Part shown: one piece after another, positions 16,848-25,928 of the stretch
Layout of the letters: every line of letters begins with the position of its first letter
How positions within the stretch are numbered: position 1 is the stretch's first letter
From: Peribacillus simplex
GTDB lineage: Bacteria; Bacillota; Bacilli; Bacillales; DSM-1321
Assembly (NCBI RefSeq): GCF_900156045.1
Contig: NZ_FTMX01000003.1
Span: 186,001 to 250,000 of the forward strand
DNA length: 64,000 nucleotides
Direction of reading: 5' to 3'
Position numbers and translations under genes: made by a program
Notes under the pieces: model-generated
What the model was told of the DNA's origin: nothing
Database searches by the model: none
Seen by the model: the letters and a program-made list of their open reading frames with translations, nothing else

Positions 16848-17969
16848 CTATCCATTATTTTTTATAGCATTCGGAACCCTTATATAAAGTGTCATTCCAT
16901 CTGTTGATTGAATATCCAGGCTGCCATTAACGAATTCGAGCCTTTCTTTCATTCCTTGAAGTCCATTGCCTTTAAAAAACTCTGATCTATGTGAAATCCC
17001 CACTCCATTATCCTGTACTGTGATCGTCACCCCTGTTTGTAATTCTTCAATGACGATATGACAGCAGTCGGCCCCGCTATGTTTGACGATATTGGTCACA
17101 GCTTCTTTCAAGCACATGCTTAAAACCGTTTCAACAAGCAATGGGGTATCTTTCAATTCCGTGGTGCCTTCCAAATTGAATTCTATCCCTGCCGCCTTCA
17201 ATATTTGCTTGACCCGGATGATTTCATCGCATAGCTTGGCCCCACGCATTTCCGACACCATTTCACGGACTTCCTTTAGTGCCGTCCTCGCCGTTTGACG
17301 GATATCCTTGATTTCCTTCTTGGCCGATTCGGGATTCAAGTCGATCAATTTCCCTGCAAGGTCACTTTTCAAGCCAATCAAAGACAGCTTTTGTCCAAGT
17401 GTATCATGTAAGTCACGTGCAATCCGCTGACGTTCTTCCATTTTCCCAAGCTCTGATATTCTTTTATGCGCGTCCTCCAATTGTTCTTCCAGCCTGCCCC
17501 GTTTATTTCGATTATATGTGTTGAATGGGAGCAGGATCACGCCTACCACACAAATGAGCATAAAGGGAAATTGCGAAAAGAATGTAGGGTCTTTCATGAT
17601 GAATCCAATATTGACAGACACGATGGTAGCCAATAGCTGGATCGAATATAAAACGAAAAAGCCAACCTTATTTTGAACATTCCCAATAAAGAATGCTAAA
17701 AAAAGCGAAAAGTAAATATAGCTGAAAAATATGGTCATGGATATGGATATGACTATTTGTATCGCCGTCCATACGTATACGGGCCATCCCTTCGAAACGA
17801 ATGAGAGACCATATGATATGAAAAACAAAATGATCATGACGATTCCAAAGACTATCTCCAACATCGAAGAGGATTTGAAGATGAAATAAAAAGGAAGGAT
17901 ACAAAAAATGATCCAGACATAAGGGCTCAGCCCTGTGTTTTTCGGAAAGATATGATACCAACTTTGCAT
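16848..17969 (-). CDS. desK: Membrane thermosensor histidine kinase DesK
   Basis: A 373-residue HisKA_3-family kinase. The N-terminal 150 residues hold five hydrophobic segments, ending with a coiled linker (RGRLEEQLEDAHKRISELGKM, shown here at residues 157-177). The phospho-accepting His188 is in RIARDLHDTLG, the same position as in B. subtilis DesK. The N box is LKEAVTNIVKHS and the ATP lid GNGLQGMKERLEF. DesK senses membrane thickness or fluidity and controls DesR. It precedes desR with a 12-base gap and has a GAGGCGG ribosome site. Confidence 0.92.
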   Translation of the reverse strand: MQSWYHIFPKNTGLSPYVWIIFCILPFYFIFKSSSMLEIVFGIVMIILFFISYGLSFVSKGWPVYVWTAIQIVISISMTIFFSYIYFSLFLAFFIGNVQNKVGFFVLYSIQLLATIVSVNIGFIMKDPTFFSQFPFMLICVVGVILLPFNTYNRNKRGRLEEQLEDAHKRISELGKMEERQRIARDLHDTLGQKLSLIGLKSDLAGKLIDLNPESAKKEIKDIRQTARTALKEVREMVSEMRGAKLCDEIIRVKQILKAAGIEFNLEGTTELKDTPLLVETVLSMCLKEAVTNIVKHSGADCCHIVIEELQTGVTITVQDNGVGISHRSEFFKGNGLQGMKERLEFVNGSLDIQSTDGMTLYIRVPNAIKNNG

Positions 17970-18014
17970 GGCGCCGCCTCTATTTCTTTTTATCCTAGTA
18001 TATACTAAGGAGTT

Positions 18015-18056
18015 TCATCAAAAAACCGTCCAATGGGAATTGGATGGTTTTTTGAT
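18015..18056. terminator. Long inverted repeat, bidirectional terminator-like
   Basis: The arms CATCAAAAAACCGTCCAA and TTGGATGGTTTTTTGATG (one G-U pair) surround a short loop. Read on the minus strand, it ends in a T-run and could end the CitA/CitB-type operon about 150 bases after its last gene. Confidence 0.75.
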
Positions 18057-18212
18057 GAACAATTTATTGAAACTTGGACATTCATTATGGATGTCAATAT
18101 TTGCCATCAAACCTTCTGTAAAGGCAGGTGGGAATTTGTATGCCCGGAATAAGATTGGACGTGGTGAAAACCATATTATCGCCAAAAAAGATCCGCCGCT
18201 TGGCGAACCCAG

Positions 18213-18920
18213 TCATAACTTGATGGCATACACCCGTTCAGGACGTCCTACCGTACCATATGTTAAATCGGCATCAATTTTTTCCTCTGACATCAAGTGC
18301 TCCAAATAACGCCTTGCCGTCGTCCTGCTCACCCCGATTTCCTTTGCCACTATTTCGGCCGTTAACCCAGGGGAGGATTTCCCCAACACAGCCATCACCT
18401 TCTCCAAAGTCATCCGATCGATCCCTTTTGGCAGTAAAGACTGTTCCCTCTCTTTTTCTTTCATTTCCTTTCGCAAAAGCTTATCAACCTGTTGCTGCGT
18501 TACGGGAAAATTGCCCTTTTCCAGTTCTGACAGTTTAATGTGATATTCTTGATATCTGTGTAAAGACTGCTTGAAACGTTCAAATGCGACAGGCTTGATA
18601 ATATAATCAAATATGCCGATCTTGATGGCTTCCTGGACTTTTTCGATTTCTTTAGCCGCCGTTATCATAATGACATCCATTTGTTTGCTTTGCTGCTTGA
18701 TTTCTTTCAGGATATCGAGCCCATTCATATCCGGAAAATACATGTCGAGCAGCAATAGATCCGGCTGCATGATTTCAATAAAGCTTTTAGCTTCGTCATA
18801 GCTTGAGGCGATCCCTATCGTTTGAAAACCCTCAACCTTTTCGATGAACAGCTTTTGTATCTCGGCAATCCGCAGGTCATCTTCTACGATTAAAACTTCT
18901 ATATCGCGATTGGCCATCAT
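18213..18920 (-). CDS. Response regulator of the CitB/DctR family
   Basis: A 235-residue regulator. The N-terminal receiver has phospho-acceptor Asp in LLLLDMYFPDMNG and Lys in YIIKPVAFERF. A charged linker (about residues 145-170) leads to a C-terminal winged helix (LTAEIVAKEIGVSRTTARRYLEHL) typical of CitT/DctR/CitB regulators, which respond to di- and tricarboxylates. It overlaps the kinase gene by four bases. Being just downstream of the tctCBA genes, it most likely activates that transporter. A minor hairpin with T-run (18184-18206, minus strand) follows. Confidence 0.88.
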   Translation of the reverse strand: MMANRDIEVLIVEDDLRIAEIQKLFIEKVEGFQTIGIASSYDEAKSFIEIMQPDLLLLDMYFPDMNGLDILKEIKQQSKQMDVIMITAAKEIEKVQEAIKIGIFDYIIKPVAFERFKQSLHRYQEYHIKLSELEKGNFPVTQQQVDKLLRKEMKEKEREQSLLPKGIDRMTLEKVMAVLGKSSPGLTAEIVAKEIGVSRTTARRYLEHLMSEEKIDADLTYGTVGRPERVYAIKL

Positions 18921-20509
18921 GAAATCACCCCTCTGTTTTTTGGCAGTGCTACAGTGAATATCGTATATTCCCCTTCTTTCGTCGAAAAGGTGATATACCC
19001 CCCTAATCCATCTATCGCTTCCTGAACAAGGCTCAAACCTATCCCTGAATTGGTTTGATGGCTTTTCGTCGTAAAGCCGTTCTGGAAAATCAGTTCTGTA
19101 ACATCTGAATTCATCCCTTTTCCATTATCTTCAACTTCTATGATCAGCTCTTTACCCAAGTCCGTGACGAACAGCGATACCCTTTTTTCCTCCCTTTCAT
19201 TTTCCCGTACAGCTTCGAAGGCATTATTTATGAGGTTGCCGATGATCGTCACTAATAAATCCCGATCTATTTCGGACGGAATATCTTTAAAACTGCTCTC
19301 TCTATCAATTGTAAATTCTATTTTCAGTTCACTCGCTAAACTTACCTTCCCTAAGATGAACCCAGCAATAATCGGATCAGGTATTTCCTTCATTAGAAAG
19401 TGAATGAAGCCTTGGGTGACATCCACTTCCTTCGATATGAAATCCATCGCTTCTTTATATGAACCGATTTGAATCAATCCTAGCAAAGTATAGAGCCGAT
19501 TCGAATATTCATGTGTCTGGGCCCTCAGCCCTTCTGCATATGCCTTTACATGTGACAGTTCCTGAAGGAGATTGGATAGTTCCGATTTTTTTCTCAAACT
19601 TGCAACAGCACCGATGATTTCACCCTGTCCATTCAAAATGGGAATCCGGCTTGCCAAAAAAACTTCACCGTCTATCATGAATTCCTGATCATACTCGGCC
19701 CGTGCCGTACTGACTACATCCAGCAAATGTGTATGTGTTATGACTTCTTTGATTTTTTGCCCGCGAAGCATGACGTCCTTAGGGATATGAAGGATTTTAT
19801 GCGCCGTTTCATTGACGACCGTGATTTTCCCATGAACATCAATGGCGATGATGCCTTCATGGATGGATTCCAAAATGGCATGCTTCTCTTGAAACATCCA
19901 GGCGATCTCTTTCGGCTCCAAACCCAATATCGCCTTTTTTATATTGAATGAGATGAAAAAGGCTATCAATAAACCGCCGATTAATATAAAAGTGATGACC
20001 CAGACGATCTTTCTTTGTATACTGGACACCTCTTTTTCAATATCATCCTGAAGGTAGCCAACAGAAACTACTCCAATTACCTTTTCATTTGCGATTATCG
20101 GGGATTTCCCCCTTATTGAAGGACCCAATGTCCCTGTGGACTCCGTGATGATGGATTTCCCATCCCACACTTCCGCATTATCTCCCCCTACCATTTTCCT
20201 CCCGATCATGTCGGGATTTGGATGGGACAGCCGTGTTTCATTTTCATCGCCTATTACTATGAATTCCGCATCGATCTGCCTGCGGATTCTTTCCGCGATG
20301 GGCTGGATGATTACAGAAGGATTATCCGTTCGAAAAGCTTGTTTAATTTCAGGCAGCAAAGAAATGGTCTGGGCAACAGACAATGCTTTTTCCCCTGTTT
20401 CCTGCTTCAGGTTATTTTCCAGGATATTTATGAAAATAAGTTCAAAGATTCCACCCATTAAGATGATTAACGTACAGATGCCCAGCATCAACTTGGTGTG
20501 TAAACGCAT
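18917..20509 (-). CDS. CitA/DcuS-type sensor histidine kinase
   Basis: A 530-residue membrane kinase. Two helices (about 8-30 and 168-190) bracket an extracellular PAS-like (sCache) domain carrying the citrate/dicarboxylate-sensor features RIRRQIDAEFIVIGD, RLSHPNP and GVVSVGYL. A cytoplasmic PAS (SIHEGIIAIDVHGKITVVNETA) precedes the SpoOB-type phosphotransfer helix (LRAQTHEYSNRLYTLLGL) and the ATPase domain (NLINNAFEAV; DNGKGM; SGIGLSLVQEA). This architecture is that of citrate and C4-dicarboxylate sensors. A good terminator separates it from tctA, so it has its own promoter or depends on readthrough. Confidence 0.9.
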   Translation of the reverse strand: MRLHTKLMLGICTLIILMGGIFELIFINILENNLKQETGEKALSVAQTISLLPEIKQAFRTDNPSVIIQPIAERIRRQIDAEFIVIGDENETRLSHPNPDMIGRKMVGGDNAEVWDGKSIITESTGTLGPSIRGKSPIIANEKVIGVVSVGYLQDDIEKEVSSIQRKIVWVITFILIGGLLIAFFISFNIKKAILGLEPKEIAWMFQEKHAILESIHEGIIAIDVHGKITVVNETAHKILHIPKDVMLRGQKIKEVITHTHLLDVVSTARAEYDQEFMIDGEVFLASRIPILNGQGEIIGAVASLRKKSELSNLLQELSHVKAYAEGLRAQTHEYSNRLYTLLGLIQIGSYKEAMDFISKEVDVTQGFIHFLMKEIPDPIIAGFILGKVSLASELKIEFTIDRESSFKDIPSEIDRDLLVTIIGNLINNAFEAVRENEREEKRVSLFVTDLGKELIIEVEDNGKGMNSDVTELIFQNGFTTKSHQTNSGIGLSLVQEAIDGLGGYITFSTKEGEYTIFTVALPKNRGVIS

Positions 20510-20534
20510 TCAATCACCTCTACTTACATCATAT

Positions 20535-20566
20535 AAAAAAAACCCCCTTTAAAAAAGGGGTTTTTT
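20535..20566. terminator. Intrinsic terminator between tctA and the sensor kinase
   Basis: Run AAAAAACCCC faces GGGGTTTTTT, giving a stem flanked by A's and T's that works on both strands. It lies between tctA (ends 20589) and the kinase start. Confidence 0.82.
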
Positions 20567-20588
20567 CACAACATTCAGAAAATACCAG

Positions 20589-22115
20589 TTAACCTTCAAT
20601 ATTGATGACAACATCCTTCCCTCTCTTCTTAAGCAAAACCGGAATGAGCAGCCATAATGCCGTTATGATCAGGAATGTCAGCGAAAGCGGCCGGGTGAAA
20701 AACAAACTGTAATCCCCATCGGATATCGTCAGGGCCCTGCGCATATTATTTTCTATCATCGGTCCTAAAACCAGTCCTAATACCAATGGGGCGATTGGAT
20801 AATCATTTTTACTTAAGAAATATCCCAAGACCCCGCATCCTAATAATAGCAATAAATCATAAGTCGATACTTGTACCGCATAAACGCCAAAAATGGAAAT
20901 CGCGATAATGATCGGAATCAAATATTTCTTTGGCGTTTCTATGATTTTCGCAAAAACCTTTACGAGCGGGAGATTAAGGATGAGGAGCATCAGATTCCCG
21001 ATGAACATACTAGCGATAAGCCCCCAAGCCACCTGAGGGTGGTCCTCGAATAATAATGGACCTGGCTGAACATTGTACATCATGAGCGCACCCATTAAAA
21101 TCGCCGTTGTGCCGGAACCCGGAATTCCCAGCGTCAATAATGGAATCATCGCTCCGCCAGATGCCGCATTATTGGCCGTTTCAGGTCCAGCCACCCCAGC
21201 GATCGCCCCTGTACCAAATCTCCAGGGTTTCTTTGAAATCCGTTTTTCCATTAGGTATGAGAAGAAAGAAGCAAGAGTAGCCCCTGCACCCGGCAGGATA
21301 CCTACAAAGAAGCCTAAGAGCGATCCCCTCGCAATGGGACCCGCGGATTCCTTTAACTCTTCTTTGGAAGGAATCAAATTTTTGATCTTTGCAATTTCCC
21401 CGTCATCCTCTTCTTTTTCCAAGATTGTCTTGAATACTTCTCCAAGTGCGAATAGACCGACTGCGATCGTCAGGAATTCGACCCCTTGATACAGCCAAGG
21501 AATGTCGAATGTAAAACGGGCGATCCCGGATACATTATCGATGCCTATCGTCCCGATCAACAAACCGCAAACCGTCATGATCAGTGCCTTTGTTACGGAT
21601 TTTCCCGCTAGGCCGCTAACGGCCGCCAACCCTAGAAGCATGAGCGAAAAATACTCCGCCGGACCGAATTTAATGGCAATCGTCGATAATGGCTGAGCCA
21701 AGGCAATCATGGCGATAAGGGTGACTATCCCTCCGACGAAGGAACCGATTGCCGAAATGGATAAAGCACTTCCGGCCCTTCCTTTCTTCGCCATTTGGTA
21801 ACCATCCAATGTCGTGACGACAGAAGAAGATTCGCCAGGTGTATTCAATAGGATTGAAGTTGTCGACCCTCCATACATCGCTCCATAATAAACACCTGCA
21901 AGTAAAATGATGGCGCTTGTTGCCGCTTGCTCTGGTGGAAGTCCCCCTGTAATCGAAGCGGTTACCGGAATCAAAAGTGCCACGCCGCTCATTGGCCCGA
22001 TCCCTGGCAAAACGCCGACAGCCGTACCGATCAATACTCCGACAAATGCAAAAAGGATGTTATACCAAGTTAGAGCCGTTTCAAATCCATGCATTAAATA
22101 ATCAAAAGTGCCCAC
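20589..22115 (-). CDS. tctA: Tripartite tricarboxylate transporter, large membrane subunit TctA
   Basis: The 508-residue polytopic channel subunit (about 11-12 helices) of a sodium-coupled, binding-protein-dependent carboxylate importer. Family hallmarks are GVLPGIGPMSGVALLIP near the start, ILLAGVYYGAMYGGSTTSILLNTPGE in the first half (residues about 70-95), and its internal repeat GFFVGILPGAGATLASF with GVAGPETANNAASGGAMIPLLTLGIPGS in the second. The GTG start follows AAGGGGGATTTGAA. It is the third gene after tctC and tctB. Confidence 0.94.
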   Translation of the reverse strand: MGTFDYLMHGFETALTWYNILFAFVGVLIGTAVGVLPGIGPMSGVALLIPVTASITGGLPPEQAATSAIILLAGVYYGAMYGGSTTSILLNTPGESSSVVTTLDGYQMAKKGRAGSALSISAIGSFVGGIVTLIAMIALAQPLSTIAIKFGPAEYFSLMLLGLAAVSGLAGKSVTKALIMTVCGLLIGTIGIDNVSGIARFTFDIPWLYQGVEFLTIAVGLFALGEVFKTILEKEEDDGEIAKIKNLIPSKEELKESAGPIARGSLLGFFVGILPGAGATLASFFSYLMEKRISKKPWRFGTGAIAGVAGPETANNAASGGAMIPLLTLGIPGSGTTAILMGALMMYNVQPGPLLFEDHPQVAWGLIASMFIGNLMLLILNLPLVKVFAKIIETPKKYLIPIIIAISIFGVYAVQVSTYDLLLLLGCGVLGYFLSKNDYPIAPLVLGLVLGPMIENNMRRALTISDGDYSLFFTRPLSLTFLIITALWLLIPVLLKKRGKDVVINIEG

Positions 22116-22133
22116 TTCAAATCCCCCTTCCTT

Positions 22134-22589
22134 TTAGGAAAACCAGATTGGCCAACCCGGCAATGTTCCCTTTAACACATTCACGAATAAATAATAGATG
22201 ATTCCGGAAAATCCTGCGGAAATGATGAGCGATGTCACCCACTTATTCCGTTCCATCGTTTGAAAGCAAACAAACAAGAAGAGAAAGGTCGTAATGACAT
22301 ATCCTATCGTTTCCAATGTCAAAATATAAATCAAGGTGGAGAGCAGAATGATGAAAAAGGGTTTATATTGCAACTTTTCCTTACCCGATTCCTGCACCTT
22401 GCTCCGAAATGCTTCATAGAACAGGCGAATACTTAAAACAGCAAGAACGAGCCCCAATACAAAAGGGAAAATGTCCGGTCCTACCGAACTTCCATAAGAA
22501 GAACTGGCCAGTTTCCTGCTTCCTATCATGAACAGCACCCCGACAGCCAGAAAGGCTACAGATGCAAAGCGATCAAATTTCACGTCCAT
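22134..22589 (-). CDS. tctB: Tripartite tricarboxylate transporter, small membrane subunit TctB
   Basis: A 151-residue protein with four hydrophobic segments, as expected for the poorly conserved small TctB subunit. Visible are FDRFASVAFLAVGVLFMIG, the SSYGSSVGPDIFPFVLGLVLAVLS segment, and two C-terminal helices. It lies between tctC and tctA (18-base gap to tctA). The assignment rests on position as much as on sequence. Confidence 0.9.
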   Translation of the reverse strand: MDVKFDRFASVAFLAVGVLFMIGSRKLASSSYGSSVGPDIFPFVLGLVLAVLSIRLFYEAFRSKVQESGKEKLQYKPFFIILLSTLIYILTLETIGYVITTFLFLFVCFQTMERNKWVTSLIISAGFSGIIYYLFVNVLKGTLPGWPIWFS

Positions 22590-22646
22590 CCTAATCCCTC
22601 CATTTCAGAAAACAAGAAGAAGGTGAAAGCACCTCCTTCTCCTCTA

Positions 22647-23669
22647 TTATTTTTCCATGCCTAAAGCTTCTAATAATTGCTGCACCTGTTTCTCCTGTTC
22701 TACTAAAAACTTGCTGAATTCTTCACTATTTTTATATTCTTGTTCCCATCCTTGAACTTCCACTTCTTTTTTCCATTCAGAAGTTTCAACTAGCTTTGCA
22801 ATGGTTCCGTCCCAAAAGGTTTTCGCTTCACCAGACATATTCTGAGGTCCAAAAACCCCTCTCCAAATCGTGAATTCAGCATCAACACCCTGTTCCTTTG
22901 CCGTCGGTATGTCTTTTAGATCGCCACCCAAACGTTCAGTCGAGGTTACGGCCAACACTCTAATCTTGCCTGCTTTTAAAAATTCCCTGACACTGGATGC
23001 ATCCGTTCCGATCACATCCGCATTACCGCCAAGCAATGCCGTAATCGCTTCCCCGCCCCCGTCGTACGAAACGTATTTAAGTTCAGTTGGATTCAAGCCA
23101 TATTCATAGGCTGGAAGAATGGAAATCAAATGATCCATGGATCCCGGAGCCGATCCTCCTGCAAAGGTCAACTTACGCGGATCTTTCTTCACCGCTTCCA
23201 GCACTGATTTCAAATCCTTGAATTCGGAATCCGCCTTTACCACTATCGCCCCATAATCCTTTGTCAGCTGCGCCAAAGGGGTCGTATTTTTATATCCATA
23301 AGGACTGTTGCCTTCTTTTTTAAGGTTATTGATGATGACAGGCGGTGAATTCACGAATAGCATGTCATTATTATCCGCTTGCTGTGTTGCATAATCCGCC
23401 ATGAAGACTGCTCCCCCGCCACCGGGTTTGTTTTCTACGGTCAATGGCTGGTTCACAAGTTTTGTCTCACCCAATACCTTTGTAAATGAACGGGCGGTTA
23501 AATCCCATCCCCCGCCTGCGCCTGATGGAGCAACGACCGTTATTGCTTTTTTCGGATAGCCTGTGCTTTCTTTCTTTTCTCCTGATGTATCCGAACTGCT
23601 GCATGCACCTAAACTTAAAGCTAACGAACCCGCCAATATGACTCCTGAAATCTTTTTACGAGAAAACAT
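22647..23669 (-). CDS. tctC: Tricarboxylate-binding lipoprotein TctC
   Basis: The 340-residue solute-binding protein of the TctABC importer (Bug/TctC fold). The lipobox is LGAC with Cys23. The mature protein has the fold's signature PSGAGGGWDLTAR, ENKPGGGGAVF, FAGGSAPGSMDHL and DGGGEAITALLGGNADV. The substrate is a carboxylate, with citrate-like being the family's best-known case; the exact one is unknown. It is first gene of the transporter operon. A cre site sits 14-29 bases upstream of the ATG, overlapping the leader, so CcpA should repress it when preferred sugars are present. Confidence 0.93.
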   Translation of the reverse strand: MFSRKKISGVILAGSLALSLGACSSSDTSGEKKESTGYPKKAITVVAPSGAGGGWDLTARSFTKVLGETKLVNQPLTVENKPGGGGAVFMADYATQQADNNDMLFVNSPPVIINNLKKEGNSPYGYKNTTPLAQLTKDYGAIVVKADSEFKDLKSVLEAVKKDPRKLTFAGGSAPGSMDHLISILPAYEYGLNPTELKYVSYDGGGEAITALLGGNADVIGTDASSVREFLKAGKIRVLAVTSTERLGGDLKDIPTAKEQGVDAEFTIWRGVFGPQNMSGEAKTFWDGTIAKLVETSEWKKEVEVQGWEQEYKNSEEFSKFLVEQEKQVQQLLEALGMEK

Positions 23670-23682
23670 AATAATCCCCCTT

Positions 23683-23698
23683 TTGAAAGCGTTTTCTT
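23683..23698. promoter_or_regulatory. CcpA cre site of tctCBA
   Basis: TTGAAAGCGTTTTCTT (plus strand) matches every defined position of the cre consensus WTGNAANCGNWNNCWW. Lying between promoter and ribosome site of tctC, it would act by repression or roadblock. Confidence 0.85.
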
Positions 23699-23828
23699 AA
23701 TTCTACAAAAATATCTTCGTTTTCTTTGATTATTTACCTAAGATGCATAAATTCCATAACCTCTATATTGTTCATAAAGTTTTATCGAAAGGCATGGGAA
23801 AAAGGCCCGCCCATTACGAGCAGCCCTG

Positions 23829-24755
23829 CTAGAATAATATTTTTGATAGGTATACGACCATCGTTACCGTTATACTGCTGAATAAAGTCGACATCAAGAC
23901 TGCCTGTGCCGCATACTCCGGATGGTTGTCATATTCCAAAGCGAATAATGCGCTGTTTCTCGATGTTGGGAATGAACTTGCGATAAATAATCCCTGAGCG
24001 ACAGTCCCTTCCAAACCCAACAGGAGGATGATAAGGAATGCGATGGATGGCGAGAGTATTAACCGGCCAATCAAGCTAAGGATAAGGGGTAGCGGGAATT
24101 GCGTCATTTTCAAATAGGCACTCTGTGCACCCAATGTGATCAAGGCAATGGCTATGAAAGCACTCGCGATATTATCAATCGGGGTCCATAAGAACAGCGG
24201 TATGTCGACAGAAGCGGAATGTAATAAAAAACCGAGTAATAAAGCATAAATGACGGGGTTCTTCAAGAACTCGCGAATGGCGCCCTTCGCACTTTTTGTA
24301 TGGACGGAAACGGAATTCATCAATCCATAGGTATAGGTCAACAGGTTTTGAAAAATGATCACGATGACTTGGATCGACAGGCCAAGGGGATTCCCATTAA
24401 AAACCATCTGACTGACGGGTAACCCGAAATTGGCTGAGTTATTCAAGACTACACTATTTTTAAACGTGGCAGAAAGACTTTGATCAAACCTGGCAAGTTT
24501 AGCAATCACAGTACTTACGATGATGAGGCTTATCGCTTGAAGAGCAAGGAAGCTGAATATCTGGACGATCATTCCCCCGCCCATTTTACTTTGATATATA
24601 TTGATAAAGCTAATGGCCGGCATGAGCAGGAAGTGATTCAATTTAGACAGCGTATTCATATCCAACTTGAATTTACGATGCAGGATGGCCCCCGCCCCTA
24701 TCAGGAAAAAAACCGGCACAATGACATTCAATACGATCAGAAACAGGACACTCAC
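23829..24755 (-). CDS. AEC-family (auxin efflux carrier-like) transporter
   Basis: Membrane carrier of about 308 residues with ten hydrophobic segments in two halves. The family's NxxxxGLP-type element is visible as LNNSANFGLPVS (mid-protein), and the C-terminal half has GLFIASSFPTSRNSALFALEY. Bacterial AEC members move malate, malonate or similar organic acids. The GTG at 24755 is chosen, because AGGAAG sits just before it and the first 9 codons of a longer frame would overlap that site. It lies between tctC and a LysR regulator on the same strand, suggesting a carboxylate-related role. Confidence 0.85.
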   Translation of the reverse strand: MSVLFLIVLNVIVPVFFLIGAGAILHRKFKLDMNTLSKLNHFLLMPAISFINIYQSKMGGGMIVQIFSFLALQAISLIIVSTVIAKLARFDQSLSATFKNSVVLNNSANFGLPVSQMVFNGNPLGLSIQVIVIIFQNLLTYTYGLMNSVSVHTKSAKGAIREFLKNPVIYALLLGFLLHSASVDIPLFLWTPIDNIASAFIAIALITLGAQSAYLKMTQFPLPLILSLIGRLILSPSIAFLIILLLGLEGTVAQGLFIASSFPTSRNSALFALEYDNHPEYAAQAVLMSTLFSSITVTMVVYLSKILF

Positions 24756-24880
24756 TTGACTTCCTCTCCATTCCTTAGGCAAATTCCTGGTGATTTACAT
24801 CTCCCATCTATCATAATCCCGGGATAACCATAGTTAAAATACCAATAAATTATCGTTAACCATTCAAAAAAGGAATGACA

Positions 24881-24904
24881 AAAAAAAGCACAGATTTTCT
24901 GCGC
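24881..24904 (-). terminator. Intrinsic terminator of the LysR gene
   Basis: Short stem GCACAG/CTGCGC (with a G-U pair) followed by a T-run on the minus strand, just after the LysR stop. Confidence 0.65.
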
Positions 24905-24910
24905 TTCCAG

Positions 24911-25783
24911 CTAAATATCCATCATGAAGTCGACGTCTTTGACAAATTCGACAAACGCTTTGACCAGTTTTAATTCCAGTGACTTTTCATGATATAACAT
25001 CCATGTATTCCTGATAAGGGGATTACCTTGCTTATCCTTAAGGTCCATTTGACGGAGATTTTGGTCTTTCTCCAATAAAACACTGGGGAGGATGCCATAT
25101 CCCAGGCCATTCCTGACCATTTCTTTGCATGTATCACCTTTATCCACTTCCATCCCTACCAAAGGAGGTCCAGAAAAATTGTCTCTCCACCAATTATCGA
25201 TCATCGTTTTCAAAAATGCATCCGTCCCATAATCGATCCTCGGCAGGAAAGGGAGGTCCCGGACATCGATTTCTTCCTTGGAAGCAATGCAAATCGTTTC
25301 CTCAAAAAGATGGTGCCTTGATCCTGCCCATTGATAGTCCCCCCGAACGATCCCAACATGCACTTCTTCCTTGTAAATGAGGTTCAGCACTTCTTTACTC
25401 CAACCGGTTGTCACATGGAAATCCACTTTAGGATATCGCTCACGAAATAATCTCAACAGTCCTGGCAATTTATGCAGCGTGATATAATTGGAAACACCCA
25501 GCCGTAATGTCCCACTGATCTCCTGACCCATATTGAACGCTGTCTCTTTGATCTGCCGGAGCCTGATCAGCATCTCATCTGCACAGTTCGCCAAATATTC
25601 TCCTTGAGGGGTGAACTGCACTCCCCTTGTTCCCCGCTCCACAATCTTTAGATTGAATTCCTTCTCTATTTGCTGAATTCGTTTCGTTAAAGAAGGTTGC
25701 GATATATATAAACTTTGCGCCGTTTTAGTAATATTCTTGTGCTCATGCAACACCTTTAAAATATGCCAATCCCTTTCATTCAT
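24911..25783 (-). CDS. LysR-family transcriptional regulator
   Basis: A 290-residue regulator. The N-terminal winged helix-turn-helix spans residues about 5-60 (LKVLHEHKNITKTAQSLYISQPSLTKRI), and the effector-binding domain starts near residue 90 (SGTLRLGVSNYITLHKLPGLL). Such regulators usually control a neighbouring gene in response to a small metabolite. The AEC carrier on the same strand just downstream, or the fdhD side, are possible targets; no divergent partner is present. The effector is unknown. Confidence 0.9.
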   Translation of the reverse strand: MNERDWHILKVLHEHKNITKTAQSLYISQPSLTKRIQQIEKEFNLKIVERGTRGVQFTPQGEYLANCADEMLIRLRQIKETAFNMGQEISGTLRLGVSNYITLHKLPGLLRLFRERYPKVDFHVTTGWSKEVLNLIYKEEVHVGIVRGDYQWAGSRHHLFEETICIASKEEIDVRDLPFLPRIDYGTDAFLKTMIDNWWRDNFSGPPLVGMEVDKGDTCKEMVRNGLGYGILPSVLLEKDQNLRQMDLKDKQGNPLIRNTWMLYHEKSLELKLVKAFVEFVKDVDFMMDI

Positions 25784-25928
25784 AACCCTTCCCCCGATAC
25801 CGCTTTTTCCTTGAATGTCCTATCCAAACTGTACCATAAATGAGATGTTGGATATATCCGGGCCATGCCTGCAGGGACTTTCCCAAAGCGCATTCTCCAG
25901 CCCGCCTTAAGAGCGGCATCTTTCACGC

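Noticed and set aside
17968..18309. Plus-strand open frame of 113 codons overlapping the long inverted repeat and the end of the CitB-type gene
   Set aside because: It has no ribosome site, runs through a terminator hairpin and antisense into a well-supported gene, and shows no recognisable family.
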